Assembly: GCA_902168185.1 (NCBI GenBank)
Contig: CABHOV010000077.1
Coordinates: forward strand, 124,001 to 188,000
Origin: an uncultured Bacteroides sp.
Lineage (GTDB): Bacteria; Bacteroidota; Bacteroidia; Cytophagales; Cyclobacteriaceae
Reading direction: 5' to 3'
Length of the DNA stretch: 64,000 nucleotides
Notes under the pieces: model-generated
What the model was told of the DNA's origin: nothing
The model's database searches: none
The model's input: the letters and a program-made list of their open reading frames with translations, nothing else
Program-made: the position numbers and the translations under genes
Part shown: in pieces, positions 54,812 through 64,000 of the stretch
Layout of the letters: every line of letters begins with the position of its first letter
Position numbering within the stretch: the stretch's first letter is position 1

Positions 54812-56503
54812 ATGAAGTATCTCAACCCGAGCCATCGCGCTATTATTGTTCTTATTATCTTATGTTGCTGTCAAAGCAAAAAAGAACAGGCGCAGTTTCA
54901 ACAAGAATTAAAATCCATCAATCTCACCCGAGGAGAAATTACATTGTGTGGCTCTGAAGCAGGACAATTCGGGAAAGTATCGTTCAGTCTGGGGTGCAGT
55001 GAAGATGTACAGGAAGACTTTAATCTGGCAACGGCCCTTCTTCATTCCTTCGAGTATACGGAAGCAGAAAAAGTTTTTGTGAAAGTAATCGATAAGAATC
55101 CGGAATGTCTCATGGCGTACTGGGGTGTGGCCATGAGTAATTTTCATCCACTGTGGGCTCCGCCCACCAAAGAAGAATTAGAAAAAGGCTCGGCTACAAT
55201 CAAACTCGCACGCACGCTTAAAAATAAATCAGCCAAAGAATCAGATTACCTGGAAGCGGTTGCCGCCCTGTATGATGATTGGACTACGCTGGATCACGCC
55301 ACGCGACTTCAAAAATTTGAAAAGGCTGCAGAAGATATCTATACCAAGTACCCTGACGATAAGGAAGCCGCTATATTTTACGCGCTCGCCCTGAGAGCAG
55401 CAGCAAGTCCTGCAGATAAATCATTTGTAAAACAAAAGAAGGCAGGAGATATATTGAATGCTATGTTTCCCAACGAACCTAACCATCCGGGTATAGCACA
55501 TTACCTCATCCACACATACGACTATCCGGAACTGGCGGAGTTAGCATTGCCGGCAGCCAGAAAGTATGCAGCTATAGCCGCTACTTCAGCACATGCTTTG
55601 CACATGCCGTCACATATTTTTACCAGGCTAGGGTTATGGGATGAATCTATAGAGTCAAATATAAATTCGATGTCGGCAGCAAAATGCTATGCAGAGAATT
55701 CAGGTATGAAGGGACACTGGGATGAAGAGCTTCACGGCCTGGACTACCTGGTATATGCTTATCTGCAGGAAGCGCGAGACGAAAAGGCAAAAGAACAATT
55801 GGAGTATCTTCAATCGATGAACGAAGTGGCACCGCTCAACAATAAAGATGCCTATACATTTGCCGCTGTACCCACGCGCTATGCATTGGAACGTAAAGAT
55901 TGGAAACAAGCTATGGCACTCGAGTTGAAGCCAGCGGATTTTCCATGGGAGAATTTTCCCTGGGAGCGCTCCGTTGTTTCCTTTGGCAAAGTATTGGGCG
56001 CCGTTCATTTACACAATGAGGCTATAGCGAAAGAAGCCTTGGCTACATTATATACCAATCATGAAAAACTTATAGAGAAAAACAAAACCTATGAGGCCAA
56101 CCAGGTGCAGGTTCAGATCAAGGCGTCAGAGGGATTGATTCAATATTTGCAAGGACATAAAGATGAAGCGATACGACTCCTGACCGAGGCTGCCGCTTTG
56201 GAAGACGCCACTGAGAAGCATCCGATAACACCTGGAGAAGTTGTTCCTGCAAGAGAATTGTTAGGCGATATATTAATGGAAATGAAAGAGTATAGCAAAG
56301 CGTTGGAGGCATATGAAGCGAATCTGAAACGCCATCCCGGAAGATTCAATGGACTGTATGGAGCCGCACTGGCTGCACAAAAATCAGGTGACGTTAAAAA
56401 AGCAACCACATTCTATCAGCAACTCATTGCTATAGCAAAGCTATCCGATACAAAAAGACCTGAACTCGCAGCCGCCGAGTCATTTTTAAAACGAAACATA
56501 TAG
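54812..56503 (+). CDS. TPR-repeat lipoprotein
   Basis: 563 residues. The signal is RAIIVLIILCCC, and any of the three Cys could be lipidated; QSKKEQAQ follows. TPR helices begin at about 70 (FNLATALLHSFEYTEAEKVF, CLMAYWGVAMSNFHPLW) and recur to the C-terminus (KEYSKALEAYEANLKRHPGR). A conserved region with GIAHYLIHTYDYPELAELAL and HALHMPSHIFTRLGLWDESI is typical of a family of Bacteroidota TPR proteins of unknown role. It probably serves as a protein-binding scaffold in the periplasm or on the outer membrane. Confidence 0.88.
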   Translation: MKYLNPSHRAIIVLIILCCCQSKKEQAQFQQELKSINLTRGEITLCGSEAGQFGKVSFSLGCSEDVQEDFNLATALLHSFEYTEAEKVFVKVIDKNPECLMAYWGVAMSNFHPLWAPPTKEELEKGSATIKLARTLKNKSAKESDYLEAVAALYDDWTTLDHATRLQKFEKAAEDIYTKYPDDKEAAIFYALALRAAASPADKSFVKQKKAGDILNAMFPNEPNHPGIAHYLIHTYDYPELAELALPAARKYAAIAATSAHALHMPSHIFTRLGLWDESIESNINSMSAAKCYAENSGMKGHWDEELHGLDYLVYAYLQEARDEKAKEQLEYLQSMNEVAPLNNKDAYTFAAVPTRYALERKDWKQAMALELKPADFPWENFPWERSVVSFGKVLGAVHLHNEAIAKEALATLYTNHEKLIEKNKTYEANQVQVQIKASEGLIQYLQGHKDEAIRLLTEAAALEDATEKHPITPGEVVPARELLGDILMEMKEYSKALEAYEANLKRHPGRFNGLYGAALAAQKSGDVKKATTFYQQLIAIAKLSDTKRPELAAAESFLKRNI

Positions 56504-56667
56504 CTGTCAATGTATAAGACTATAACATTATACGCGCAGCGATATAGCAAGCTATTCACCTGGGCTTCAACCGTTCTATTAAAAGGGGATCTTAAGCAAT
56601 CGGTGTTTAAAAACTCTTTACTGATTTGTTGCTTAAAACAAAATACCTGAAACCAGTTTGATAAAGT

Positions 56668-56675
56668 TACCTTTG
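56668..56675 (+). promoter_or_regulatory. -7 promoter box just ahead of the DEAD-box helicase
   Basis: TACCTTTG fits the TAnnTTTG consensus and ends 8 bases before the ATG at 56684. The transcript would begin within a few bases of the start codon, so the mRNA may be leaderless or nearly so. No TTG is found at normal spacing. Confidence 0.45.
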
Positions 56676-56683
56676 CATCCATT

Positions 56684-58009
56684 ATGCAAAAGAATTTAAA
56701 TGAAGTACATGCCGAGTTTTTGAAGAACCTTTCTATTGCACAGCTTAATCCCATGCAGGAAGCTGTCATTGAAAGGGCATCGTCGGTTAACAATCTTATG
56801 CTTGTATCACCAACCGGTACGGGTAAAACGCTCGCATTTTTAATAGCTGTATACAATACACTGAGAACAGAAGCCAAGGGAGTACAGGCCATTATCGTTG
56901 CACCATCCCGTGAGCTTGCTCTTCAAATCGAGCAGGTGTTCAAGAGTATGAAGACGAACTATAAATCAAGCTGCTGTTATGGCGGTCACTCCATGAAACT
57001 GGAACAAGATAGTTTACGCGATGCACCAGCCGTACTCATCGCTACTCCCGGCAGACTCGCAGATCATATCGATCGTGAATCGTTTGATCCTTCCACTGTA
57101 AAAACCATTGTGCTCGATGAGTTTGATAAATCATTGCAGATGGGTTTTCATGAACAGCTAAAAATGCTTTTCAAATCCATCAGCGGAAAGCAACAACATA
57201 TTCTCACCTCTGCAACCCAAATGGATGTGTTGCCTGATTTTCTTCCTTTCAAAAAAATAGAAACATTAAACTATACCACCAAGGAAGTTGATACGAAACT
57301 TCAATTGAAACTGGTGCGCACCAAAAGTGCAGATAAAGTAGAAACACTTATGCGCCTGGTAGCCGAATTTAATCAGGAAGTTTGCCTCGTATTCTGCAAT
57401 CACAGAGAAGCCGTTGAGCGCATCAGCGCACTCTTCAGGAATCATAAATTTGAACATGGTATTTTGCATGGAGCCATGGAGCAGATCGACCGCGAAAAGA
57501 ACCTTATAAAATTCAGGGGTGGAGCGCACAATGTTTTGATCGCTACCGATCTTGCTGCACGCGGACTGGATATACCCGAGATCAAGCATGTAGTGCACTA
57601 TCAGTTGCCGCTCAAGGAAGATGCATTCATCCATAGAAATGGACGCACTGCGCGCATGCATGCACATGGCGAGGCATATTTGCTTCTTGCCGATGATGAA
57701 TCATTGCCGGTATATCTGGATCAGTCCATTGAAGAAGTTACCGTGAATAAAACACTGACGCTGCCGCCACCACCGGCCTATGCGTGTATATACATCAGCG
57801 CAGGTAAAAAAGACAAGATCAACAAAGGCGACATTGCCGGAATGCTCATGAAGAAGGCAGCATTGCAAGCCGATGATGTTGGTCTCATTACTACACTTGA
57901 TCACTCTTCCTATGTTTCTGTCAAGCGGTCGCTGGCAGATAAAATACTCACTTCCATAAAAGATGAGCGCCTGAAAAAGATGAAAGTGAAAATTGAAATC
58001 GCCAATTGA
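56684..58009 (+). CDS. DEAD-box RNA helicase with DbpA-type RNA-binding tail
   Basis: 441 residues. Motif I is SPTGTGKT (about 42-49), Ia PSRELALQI, Ib TPGRLADHI and III SAT. Motif II reads DEFD (about 145) in place of DEAD, a change seen in some family members. Motif VI is HRNGRTAR near 317. The last 75 residues (CIYISAGKKDKINKGDIAG, ITTLDHSSYVSVKRS) match the DbpA/CsdA RNA-binding domain that targets ribosomal RNA. A role in 50S assembly or RNA remodelling is likely. The gene stands alone between the TPR gene and a convergent gene. Confidence 0.93.
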   Translation: MQKNLNEVHAEFLKNLSIAQLNPMQEAVIERASSVNNLMLVSPTGTGKTLAFLIAVYNTLRTEAKGVQAIIVAPSRELALQIEQVFKSMKTNYKSSCCYGGHSMKLEQDSLRDAPAVLIATPGRLADHIDRESFDPSTVKTIVLDEFDKSLQMGFHEQLKMLFKSISGKQQHILTSATQMDVLPDFLPFKKIETLNYTTKEVDTKLQLKLVRTKSADKVETLMRLVAEFNQEVCLVFCNHREAVERISALFRNHKFEHGILHGAMEQIDREKNLIKFRGGAHNVLIATDLAARGLDIPEIKHVVHYQLPLKEDAFIHRNGRTARMHAHGEAYLLLADDESLPVYLDQSIEEVTVNKTLTLPPPPAYACIYISAGKKDKINKGDIAGMLMKKAALQADDVGLITTLDHSSYVSVKRSLADKILTSIKDERLKKMKVKIEIAN

Positions 58010-58214
58010 ATTCAGGCTATATATAGTATTATTTGTTACAGAATATCGTAGGCGTGTCCTGCGTTGCCAAGCCTTCATGAACACTTCAGGCAAGGTAACG
58101 CAGGCCGCGCTTTCGCTACTCGCCAGCCAGCCGTACCGCCCACTTCGGGCTCAAACAAAACCGCTCAATCACTCACGCGAGGGTATTATAACGTATACGC
58201 CTCTATAGTATACA

Positions 58215-58985
58215 TCACTTTAAAAGCCACGCAAATGCATCGTGCATAAATTCGCTGCACTGGTAATTATCGACACCCTCCCAACTCGTCATATATAGCG
58301 ACACCATACCATCGCCCATTGCTATAATTTTGCCGCCTTTTTTCAAATCTACATAGGTGCCAAAGGGATGTTCCTCCGTCTGGTTATTAAAACAGAATGG
58401 CGTGCCTCCTTCCAAAAGCCTTGCACCGTGAGACGGGATTGGCAATCCTTTTTCAGTCATCAGGCCCGCCTTCGTATGTCCTCCCGATTTTTCAACAGGA
58501 CTTGGCCCGCCAAACTTTATTCCTGTACTGCCAAGAAGATCGTTTACGTTCGTTTGCTCAAGGGTAGACCAATAGTCAGAGTCCATTACGACAAACAGAG
58601 ATCCTCCGTTGAGCAAGTACTGTTTTATAGCGTTCACTTCATCGGCACTATACTTGGCAGAGGGTATATGAACAAACAATATATTGCTCTTGGCTAAGAG
58701 GTCCGGTGTAATGTTCCCTTTTACATAGCGTACATCTGCATTTAGCGAAGTCGCATTCTTAACCAGTTCGCCATTCATATACTTTATTCTCGCCACCAGA
58801 TTGGTATCCATTCCAGCCATAGCCGCAGGATCGTTCCAGAATTTTTGTCCATGGGCTACATCCACCAGAATTTGTTTCCTGGCAGCAGACGGTTGGGCAA
58901 GCAGCGCGTGTGAATAAAAAGTAAACGCGAACATGAGCATTAGCAGTGCGCTTCCTATAGCGCGGGGTATATTTTGTTGTTTCAT
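58215..58985 (-). CDS. Secreted DUF4350/GATase1-like protein
   Basis: 256 residues from the ATG at 58983-58985 (MKQQNIPRAIGSALLM); a longer frame to 59060 adds residues with no signal character. A signal peptide ends near SHALLAQ. The core ILVDVAHGQKFWNDPAAM, NILFVHIPSAKYSADEVNAI, YLLNGGSLFVVMDSDYW and GKIIAMGDGMVSLYM resembles the glutamine-amidotransferase-like DUF4350/IFT52 fold, a flavodoxin-like domain that usually binds rather than catalyses. No neighbour gives a pathway. It converges with the helicase gene. Confidence 0.75.
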   Translation of the reverse strand: MKQQNIPRAIGSALLMLMFAFTFYSHALLAQPSAARKQILVDVAHGQKFWNDPAAMAGMDTNLVARIKYMNGELVKNATSLNADVRYVKGNITPDLLAKSNILFVHIPSAKYSADEVNAIKQYLLNGGSLFVVMDSDYWSTLEQTNVNDLLGSTGIKFGGPSPVEKSGGHTKAGLMTEKGLPIPSHGARLLEGGTPFCFNNQTEEHPFGTYVDLKKGGKIIAMGDGMVSLYMTSWEGVDNYQCSEFMHDAFAWLLK

Positions 58986-59285
58986 TATGCAGGTCTTTAT
59001 GCTGTCAAGCATTCCAATCATGATGCCAAACGAATAGCGCCATCGTAACGCGATTTCCACGATTCAATTTATAGCACTGTCCAACTATGCGAAATACTGT
59101 TCGGACGTGGAATGAATTATTCAATAAACACTGCGATTTTTTTTGCGGATTGGATTTTAGCAACGTTGCAACATGAATAAATACGATACGGTAATTCGTA
59201 AGGCTTGGTAAACTTTTTTGTCCTTTGCATCATCCCTAAAGTCAGAGGTTCGCCAGAAGCATTTACATAAACCGTTTTCCTGTCT

Positions 59286-61655
59286 ATGAAAAACCTGATC
59301 ATATACCTGCGTTTTCTGTCAAAGCATAAAACCCTTAGTGTAATTAACGTCCTTGGTCTGGCGATCGGTATTACTACCTGCATCTTCATCGGGTTGTATA
59401 TACACGAGGAGCTTGAATATGACACCTACCATAAAAATATAGATCGCATTTTTTCGATCACGACAAAACTTACCACAGACGAATCGCTGGACCATATTGC
59501 TACGGCTGCATTGCCACTTGCCCCTGAGCTGCAACGCCATTTTCCGGAGATAGAATCAGCAGTTCGTTTAAAATCTCTGCTCAACCCAACGGTGGGCTAT
59601 CAGCATAATTTTTTTAAAGAGAAAGCCATATATGAGGCTGATCCGGAAGTATTTAAAGTCTTTAGCTATACTATGCTAAAAGGAAATCCGGAGACCGCTT
59701 TGGCTGGCGTCCGAAATATAGTGCTGACGCAATCTCTGGCAACGAAGTATTTTGGAGGCGAGGACCCTTTCAACAAAACGCTGCTCGTTAACAATAAGGA
59801 ATACGAAGTAACCGGTATAATAGAAGATGTTCCCTCAAATTCTGATCTCAAATTTTCGGCTCTCATATCCATAGACAAGACGCATGAAGCTGACTGGTTC
59901 TGGGATTTCGAATCCTATACCTATATACTTTTCCGCGAACGACAGAACGCTGAGAAAAACATTATTGACTTTGAAAAAAAGCTGAAGAAACTCTCGGATG
60001 AAAAATTCAATGAAGTCTTCGCTGCCAGCCATCAAAGCACAAGAATAAATCTCTTTGCAGAGCCTCTGCGTGGCCAGCATTTCCGACAACCACTGTATGG
60101 TGATACACCCAAGACGAACATAATATACATATATATTCTGGCCGCTGTAGCACTATTGGTACTCGCGATCGGGAGCCTGAATTTTGTCAATTTTTCATTG
60201 GTACAGTCGCTGGAGCGCGGGAGGGAAGTAGGCATTCGAAAAATAGTCGGTGCTCGGTATATACAGCTTGTCATGCGCTATTGGAGTGAATCGATATTGA
60301 TAACCCTGACAGCCTTTGCTATAGCAGTAGTAGCCGTAGCGTTGCTGATGCCTTTCTTCAACACCATCACCGGCAAAGCATTTCGATTTGACAATCTTAT
60401 CAGCGCGTCGTTTATTATACCCGCTATACTGGTTGTGTTAGCAGTGGGTACATTGGCAGGAATGTACCCCGCATTTTTTACTTCATCTATACAACCCCTC
60501 CAATCTCTAAAAGGTAAAATAACCGGAATGAAGGGTGTAGGCTTTCGTAAAGTCACCATCGTTTTACAGTTTGCTATAGCGATCGGACTGATTATATGCA
60601 CCTTGCTAACCTTTCGGCAAATGAAGTTTATTTCCAACTTCGAGCTGGGATTTGCAAAGGACAACGTAATTGTGATCGACACGCCGATAGACTCCATGTA
60701 TACTCAGCAAATAAATCGTTTTAAGGAAAGTCTGTTGAGAAATGCTGAGGTTGCTAAAGTTTCAAACCTTGGCTTTAGTGGAGTACCGGGAGTGACACCG
60801 AATAAAAGCAATGTCCGGACAGTTGTAGACGGCCCGGCAAAAGTCGTCAGTTTTTCCCTTGTCGATGAAAACTATATATCTACCCTCGGTATAGCATTAC
60901 TACAAGGACGGAATTTTGAGGCCTTACAAAAGGATACAGAAAATAGTGTCATCGTAAACGAAGCTTTTATCAAGCTGTGGGATTGGAAGAATCCACTTGA
61001 AGAAAAAATACAATGGGAGGGAAGCGAATTGAATGTGATCGGAGTCATGAAAGATTTCCATATCACTTCATTGTATAAACCGGTTGAGCCACACATGTTG
61101 ATTGTCAACAAAAAGGAAATCGTCAATACCCTGGTCCGCTTTGATTCCAAATGCCCTATATCTCAACAAATTGAAGTCATAAGGAAAGAGTGGATACGAA
61201 ATTTTTCGGATCAACCGCTGGCCTATCATTTCCTGGAAGAGACTATTGCAGCCCAATATATACAGGAAGAGAAAGCGGTGACTCTTTTTACGATCTTCAG
61301 TTCTCTTACCATTATCGTTTCGTGTCTGGGACTACTTGGTTTATGCTTGCTTACCGTTTCCCAGCGAAAGAAAGAAATAGGCATCCGCAAAGTAATGGGC
61401 GCCAGCAACAGTTCCATCATTTCACTTTTCGGCAAAGAATATATAGCATTGATTTGCTGGGCTTTTGTCATCATAACACCGGTGTCGTTGCTGGTCGTCA
61501 ACCGCTGGCTGGAATCTTTTCCTGTGAAGGAAAGCATTAGTGCAGCTGTCTTCGTTGCTACAGGTATAGGTGTAATGGTGCTGGCACTGCTCACTATTGT
61601 TTTGGGTGTGACAGGGACTTCCAATACAAATGCTTCAGATTTAATCCGTGACTAA
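59286..61655 (+). CDS. FtsX/MacB-type ABC transporter permease
   Basis: 789 residues. The N-terminus VINVLGLAIGITTCIFIGLY is the first membrane helix, followed by a periplasmic core (about 45-270). FtsX-type blocks appear twice: ALLVLAIGSLNFVNFSLVQS with GREVGIRKIVGAR, and QRKKEIGIRKVMGASNSSII with its helices. The layout is that of Bacteroidota permeases that work with a MacB-like ATPase to export lipoproteins, peptides or drugs mechanically. No ATPase gene is next to it in this window, so it is an orphan permease here. Confidence 0.92.
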   Translation: MKNLIIYLRFLSKHKTLSVINVLGLAIGITTCIFIGLYIHEELEYDTYHKNIDRIFSITTKLTTDESLDHIATAALPLAPELQRHFPEIESAVRLKSLLNPTVGYQHNFFKEKAIYEADPEVFKVFSYTMLKGNPETALAGVRNIVLTQSLATKYFGGEDPFNKTLLVNNKEYEVTGIIEDVPSNSDLKFSALISIDKTHEADWFWDFESYTYILFRERQNAEKNIIDFEKKLKKLSDEKFNEVFAASHQSTRINLFAEPLRGQHFRQPLYGDTPKTNIIYIYILAAVALLVLAIGSLNFVNFSLVQSLERGREVGIRKIVGARYIQLVMRYWSESILITLTAFAIAVVAVALLMPFFNTITGKAFRFDNLISASFIIPAILVVLAVGTLAGMYPAFFTSSIQPLQSLKGKITGMKGVGFRKVTIVLQFAIAIGLIICTLLTFRQMKFISNFELGFAKDNVIVIDTPIDSMYTQQINRFKESLLRNAEVAKVSNLGFSGVPGVTPNKSNVRTVVDGPAKVVSFSLVDENYISTLGIALLQGRNFEALQKDTENSVIVNEAFIKLWDWKNPLEEKIQWEGSELNVIGVMKDFHITSLYKPVEPHMLIVNKKEIVNTLVRFDSKCPISQQIEVIRKEWIRNFSDQPLAYHFLEETIAAQYIQEEKAVTLFTIFSSLTIIVSCLGLLGLCLLTVSQRKKEIGIRKVMGASNSSIISLFGKEYIALICWAFVIITPVSLLVVNRWLESFPVKESISAAVFVATGIGVMVLALLTIVLGVTGTSNTNASDLIRD

Positions 61656-61915
61656 TGCCGTGCTAAACACGGGCAAGCACTCCTGAACGTTATTCTGCGT
61701 ATACTCACAACGTTGCTCCTTGCTTGATCAAGTGTATACTATATGGGCACATATGTAAGTTTAAACTCGTTGTGAGAAGAAAAGAATAAATGCTCATATT
61801 TACTTTTATTCTTTACAATCGGAGTATAAAGCCATCATCCGCTCCAACGTTGAACGTGTAACGGATGCTGCGCCTATACGAAGATAGCTGCAAGTGTTTA
61901 CTTAACTTTCCCCCA

Positions 61916-63715
61916 ATGAAATCAAGACTCTACCTCCTGTTATTTTCTTTTATTATTCTTCTTTCAATTGATGCCTGTAACGATGATGATATTACAGATG
62001 ACCCCGGCATCAGTGAGCCCGACCCGATAACCCCAGACTTAACCGTAAAGGTAACAGCATCAGTGGCGGGTTTTGTGATTGATGAGAGCGGAAGTCCGGT
62101 TGTATATGCAAATGTACTTGCCGGTGAAAAGCAAGTTTCAACAGATGAATTCGGTTATTTCAAAATCACAAATACATCGCTGGCAGAATTTGCGGGCTTG
62201 GTTAAAGTGTCCAAGAACGGTTATTTCGAAGGGTATGAAACCTTCGTACCGGAAGAGGGAAAGCAGACTTTTGTACGCGTTAAACTTCTGGCTAAAACGG
62301 ATGTTGGTATAATCAACGCCACCTCAGGAGGTACCGCTACGACCATTGACGGTGCCACGGTAAGCCTACCCGCCAACGCAGTGGTAGTAGCCAGTAACAA
62401 TACTTCCTATACCGGTGAAGTGCACGTCAATGTTCGGTTGATCAATCCTTCGGATTCTCAAGACAACGATCTGTCTGCAGATAAACCTGGAGACTCGCGC
62501 GGTATCAATGAAGAGGGCTATATCAAAGCATTGAAATCATTCAGCACGATCGCAGTAGAACTCCTGGCCAGCAACGGGCAGCTGTTGCAAATCGCTGCCG
62601 GCAAATCGGCAACCATCACACTCCCTATACCATCTGCTTTGGCAGCTGATGCTCCTGCCAGTATAGATCTGTGGTCTTTCGATACTGCCACTGGATTATG
62701 GAAGAAGGAAGGCTCTGCAACAAAAACAGGGAACACCTACGTTGGTACGGTAACACACTTTTCGTTTTGGGAAGGAGCAGAAGGTATACCCTTGGTAAAT
62801 TTCACCGCACGCATTGTTGATGCTTCCGCACAGCCCCTTGCAAATGTTCCTGTAACGATCACCATTGCCGGTATGCCCAAGAATGCGGGTCATGGACGAT
62901 TCGGTTATACAGATGCTAACGGGTATATAACGGGAGCGGTATTTGCAAACACCAACCTGGTACTGGACATCGCTACTCCCTGTGCTATATCTGCCTATTC
63001 ACATGAATTTGCAACAGCCGCTGCTGACATCGATCTGGGTACCCTAACGGGTAACCTCGGACAAAATATGGTGACGCTTAGCGGTACCGTTGTGAATTGC
63101 AATAATCAGCCCGTGACGAACGGCTACATACAAACTTATGACAACGGGTTCTATAACCGGATCGCTATAAACAACGGCTCCTTTACATTTACCGGCCTTG
63201 TGTGTACCAATACAGAAGTAAATATTGTTGTCGTTGACAATACAACGCTGATACAAAATACACCCAAGACGGTAACTATAAATCCCGGAGCAAACAACCT
63301 CGGCACCATAACCGCCTGTGGCACCAGTACTGTAGGGTATATTTACTATATCATGGATGGCGATACCCTCGAAATACTAGAGCCGGCTGATACGCTCGGT
63401 GCGTATAACCTTGAACCCGATGGAGCATGGACACAAATCCTGACGATGAGTGGCAATCCGAATGAGGGACAGCGGATGGCATTTCAATTCGATGGCGGCA
63501 CCACTACCGGAACGGGTCATAAATTAACGGAAGTATTTTCAACAGCCTTTCCAAGTGGTCGTGGTTACTGGCCAGCACCGATTACGGTCACCATTTCAGA
63601 ATACCAATCGGTTGGTGGTTTTATAAGTGGAAGTTTTTCCAGTACCATGCTTGATTTCGGCGACAACTCTATTCACACTTTCTACTGCAGTTTTCGCGTA
63701 AGGCGAAGAGTATAA
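61916..63715 (+). CDS. Lipoprotein with carboxypeptidase-regulatory-like repeats
   Basis: 599 residues from ATG 61916; the frame is open to 61865 but those residues do not form a signal. The signal ends FIILLSIDAC, with NDDDITDDPG after the lipidated Cys, an acidic start typical of surface lipoproteins. Carboxypeptidase-regulatory-like modules recur (AGFVIDESGSPVVYANVLAG, FTARIVDASAQPLANVPVTI, VTLSGTVVNCNNQPVTNGYI), with a FAM171/CLIP-like beta domain at about 130-310 containing IDLWSFDTATGLWKKEG. No enzyme motif is seen. It is probably a display or binding protein at the cell surface. Confidence 0.85.
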   Translation: MKSRLYLLLFSFIILLSIDACNDDDITDDPGISEPDPITPDLTVKVTASVAGFVIDESGSPVVYANVLAGEKQVSTDEFGYFKITNTSLAEFAGLVKVSKNGYFEGYETFVPEEGKQTFVRVKLLAKTDVGIINATSGGTATTIDGATVSLPANAVVVASNNTSYTGEVHVNVRLINPSDSQDNDLSADKPGDSRGINEEGYIKALKSFSTIAVELLASNGQLLQIAAGKSATITLPIPSALAADAPASIDLWSFDTATGLWKKEGSATKTGNTYVGTVTHFSFWEGAEGIPLVNFTARIVDASAQPLANVPVTITIAGMPKNAGHGRFGYTDANGYITGAVFANTNLVLDIATPCAISAYSHEFATAAADIDLGTLTGNLGQNMVTLSGTVVNCNNQPVTNGYIQTYDNGFYNRIAINNGSFTFTGLVCTNTEVNIVVVDNTTLIQNTPKTVTINPGANNLGTITACGTSTVGYIYYIMDGDTLEILEPADTLGAYNLEPDGAWTQILTMSGNPNEGQRMAFQFDGGTTTGTGHKLTEVFSTAFPSGRGYWPAPITVTISEYQSVGGFISGSFSSTMLDFGDNSIHTFYCSFRVRRRV

Positions 63716-63729
63716 AATTAAAGCCTTAT

Positions 63730-63764
63730 AAACCCTATGCAGCACCCGTTGTTGCATAGGGTTT
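63730..63764 (+). terminator. Hairpin terminator after the final lipoprotein gene
   Basis: AAACCCTATGCA (63730-63741) pairs perfectly with TGCATAGGGTTT (63753-63764) around an 11-base loop. The T-rich 3' arm and its position 15 bases after the stop fit an intrinsic terminator. The remaining 236 bases of the window show nothing I can name. Confidence 0.8.
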
Positions 63765-64000
63765 GTGAACATGTCCCTTGCTGTTAGCTTCAGTACCCGA
63801 ATACAGAGGCGAGGGACGTGCTTCTATTTGTTGTATTTTCCATGCCCTTTTTAGATTGTTTAAATTATCAAGTTACGACTCCGTTTGGTCTTACAAAAAA
63901 TAATCTAAGGCTATGGCGATGGTAACCTCATTGTTCAATTACTACTCATCCTAATTGGGGAGCATGTGTCTATACATTTACACATCATTATGTGTTAGGC

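Noticed and set aside
1-64000. CRISPR arrays, tRNA or rRNA genes, insertion sequences
   Set aside because: Read for regularly spaced repeats, cloverleaf-like segments and transposase motifs; none found.

Overview
The window looks like a Bacteroidota chromosome, probably a Cytophagales-like gliding lineage. The evidence is two SusC/SusD pairs, many lipoproteins with a short signal ending in Cys, type IX secretion (T9SS) sorting domains of both kinds (type A at about 25.6 kb, type B at about 43.3 kb), a PorP/SprF-like protein, an ECF sigma / FecR / STN-TonB receptor signalling set, and promoters of the Bacteroidota form TTG...TAnnTTTG. No rRNA, tRNA, CRISPR array, transposase or prophage gene was seen.

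Layout. (1) 1-1551: 3' part of a sialate O-acetylesterase. (2) 1979-14255: a probable 12-kb transcription unit. A Bacteroidota promoter is followed by a well-formed SAM-I (S-box) riboswitch, then susC, susD, two paralogous DoxX-type membrane proteins, a mono-haem c-type cytochrome lipoprotein, a SoxC-type molybdenum sulfite/sulfane dehydrogenase exported by Tat, a phytoene-desaturase-like FAD oxidoreductase and a DUF4397 lipoprotein, ending at a strong terminator. I read this as a sulfur-starvation locus that imports a sulfur compound and oxidises it in the periplasm. It is the most interesting part of the window. (3) 14489-26845: a cell-surface signalling and display locus with an ECF sigma factor, FecR anti-sigma factor, STN-type TonB receptor, repeat-rich lipoprotein, 7xIPT/TIG plus propeller lipoprotein, plant-type LRR protein with a T9SS type A tail, and an unknown lipoprotein. 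(4) 27268-33563: a small secreted His-rich protein followed by a complete tripartite RND efflux system. (5) 33709-35986: single genes (sugar O-acetyltransferase, DUF4440, DUF4272). (6) 36527-44539: a 2321-residue SprB-like adhesin with its PorP/SprF partner. (7) 44640-47267: DUF1801 protein and a HelD-like helicase. (8) 52192-47409 on the minus strand: a second SusC/SusD pair with its own promoter and no enzyme genes. (9) 52640-63715: Nudix hydrolase, S41 protease, TPR lipoprotein, DEAD-box helicase, a secreted glutamine-amidotransferase-like protein, an FtsX/MacB-type permease and a carboxypeptidase-regulatory-like lipoprotein.

A window-wide oddity is a striking excess of the tetramer TATA, inside genes as well as between them and in different codon phases. 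For example, Leu-Tyr is often written CTA-TAT and Gly-Ile often GGT-ATA. This looks like a genome-wide word bias and not ordinary codon preference. Functions are read from sequence motifs only; no database search was run.
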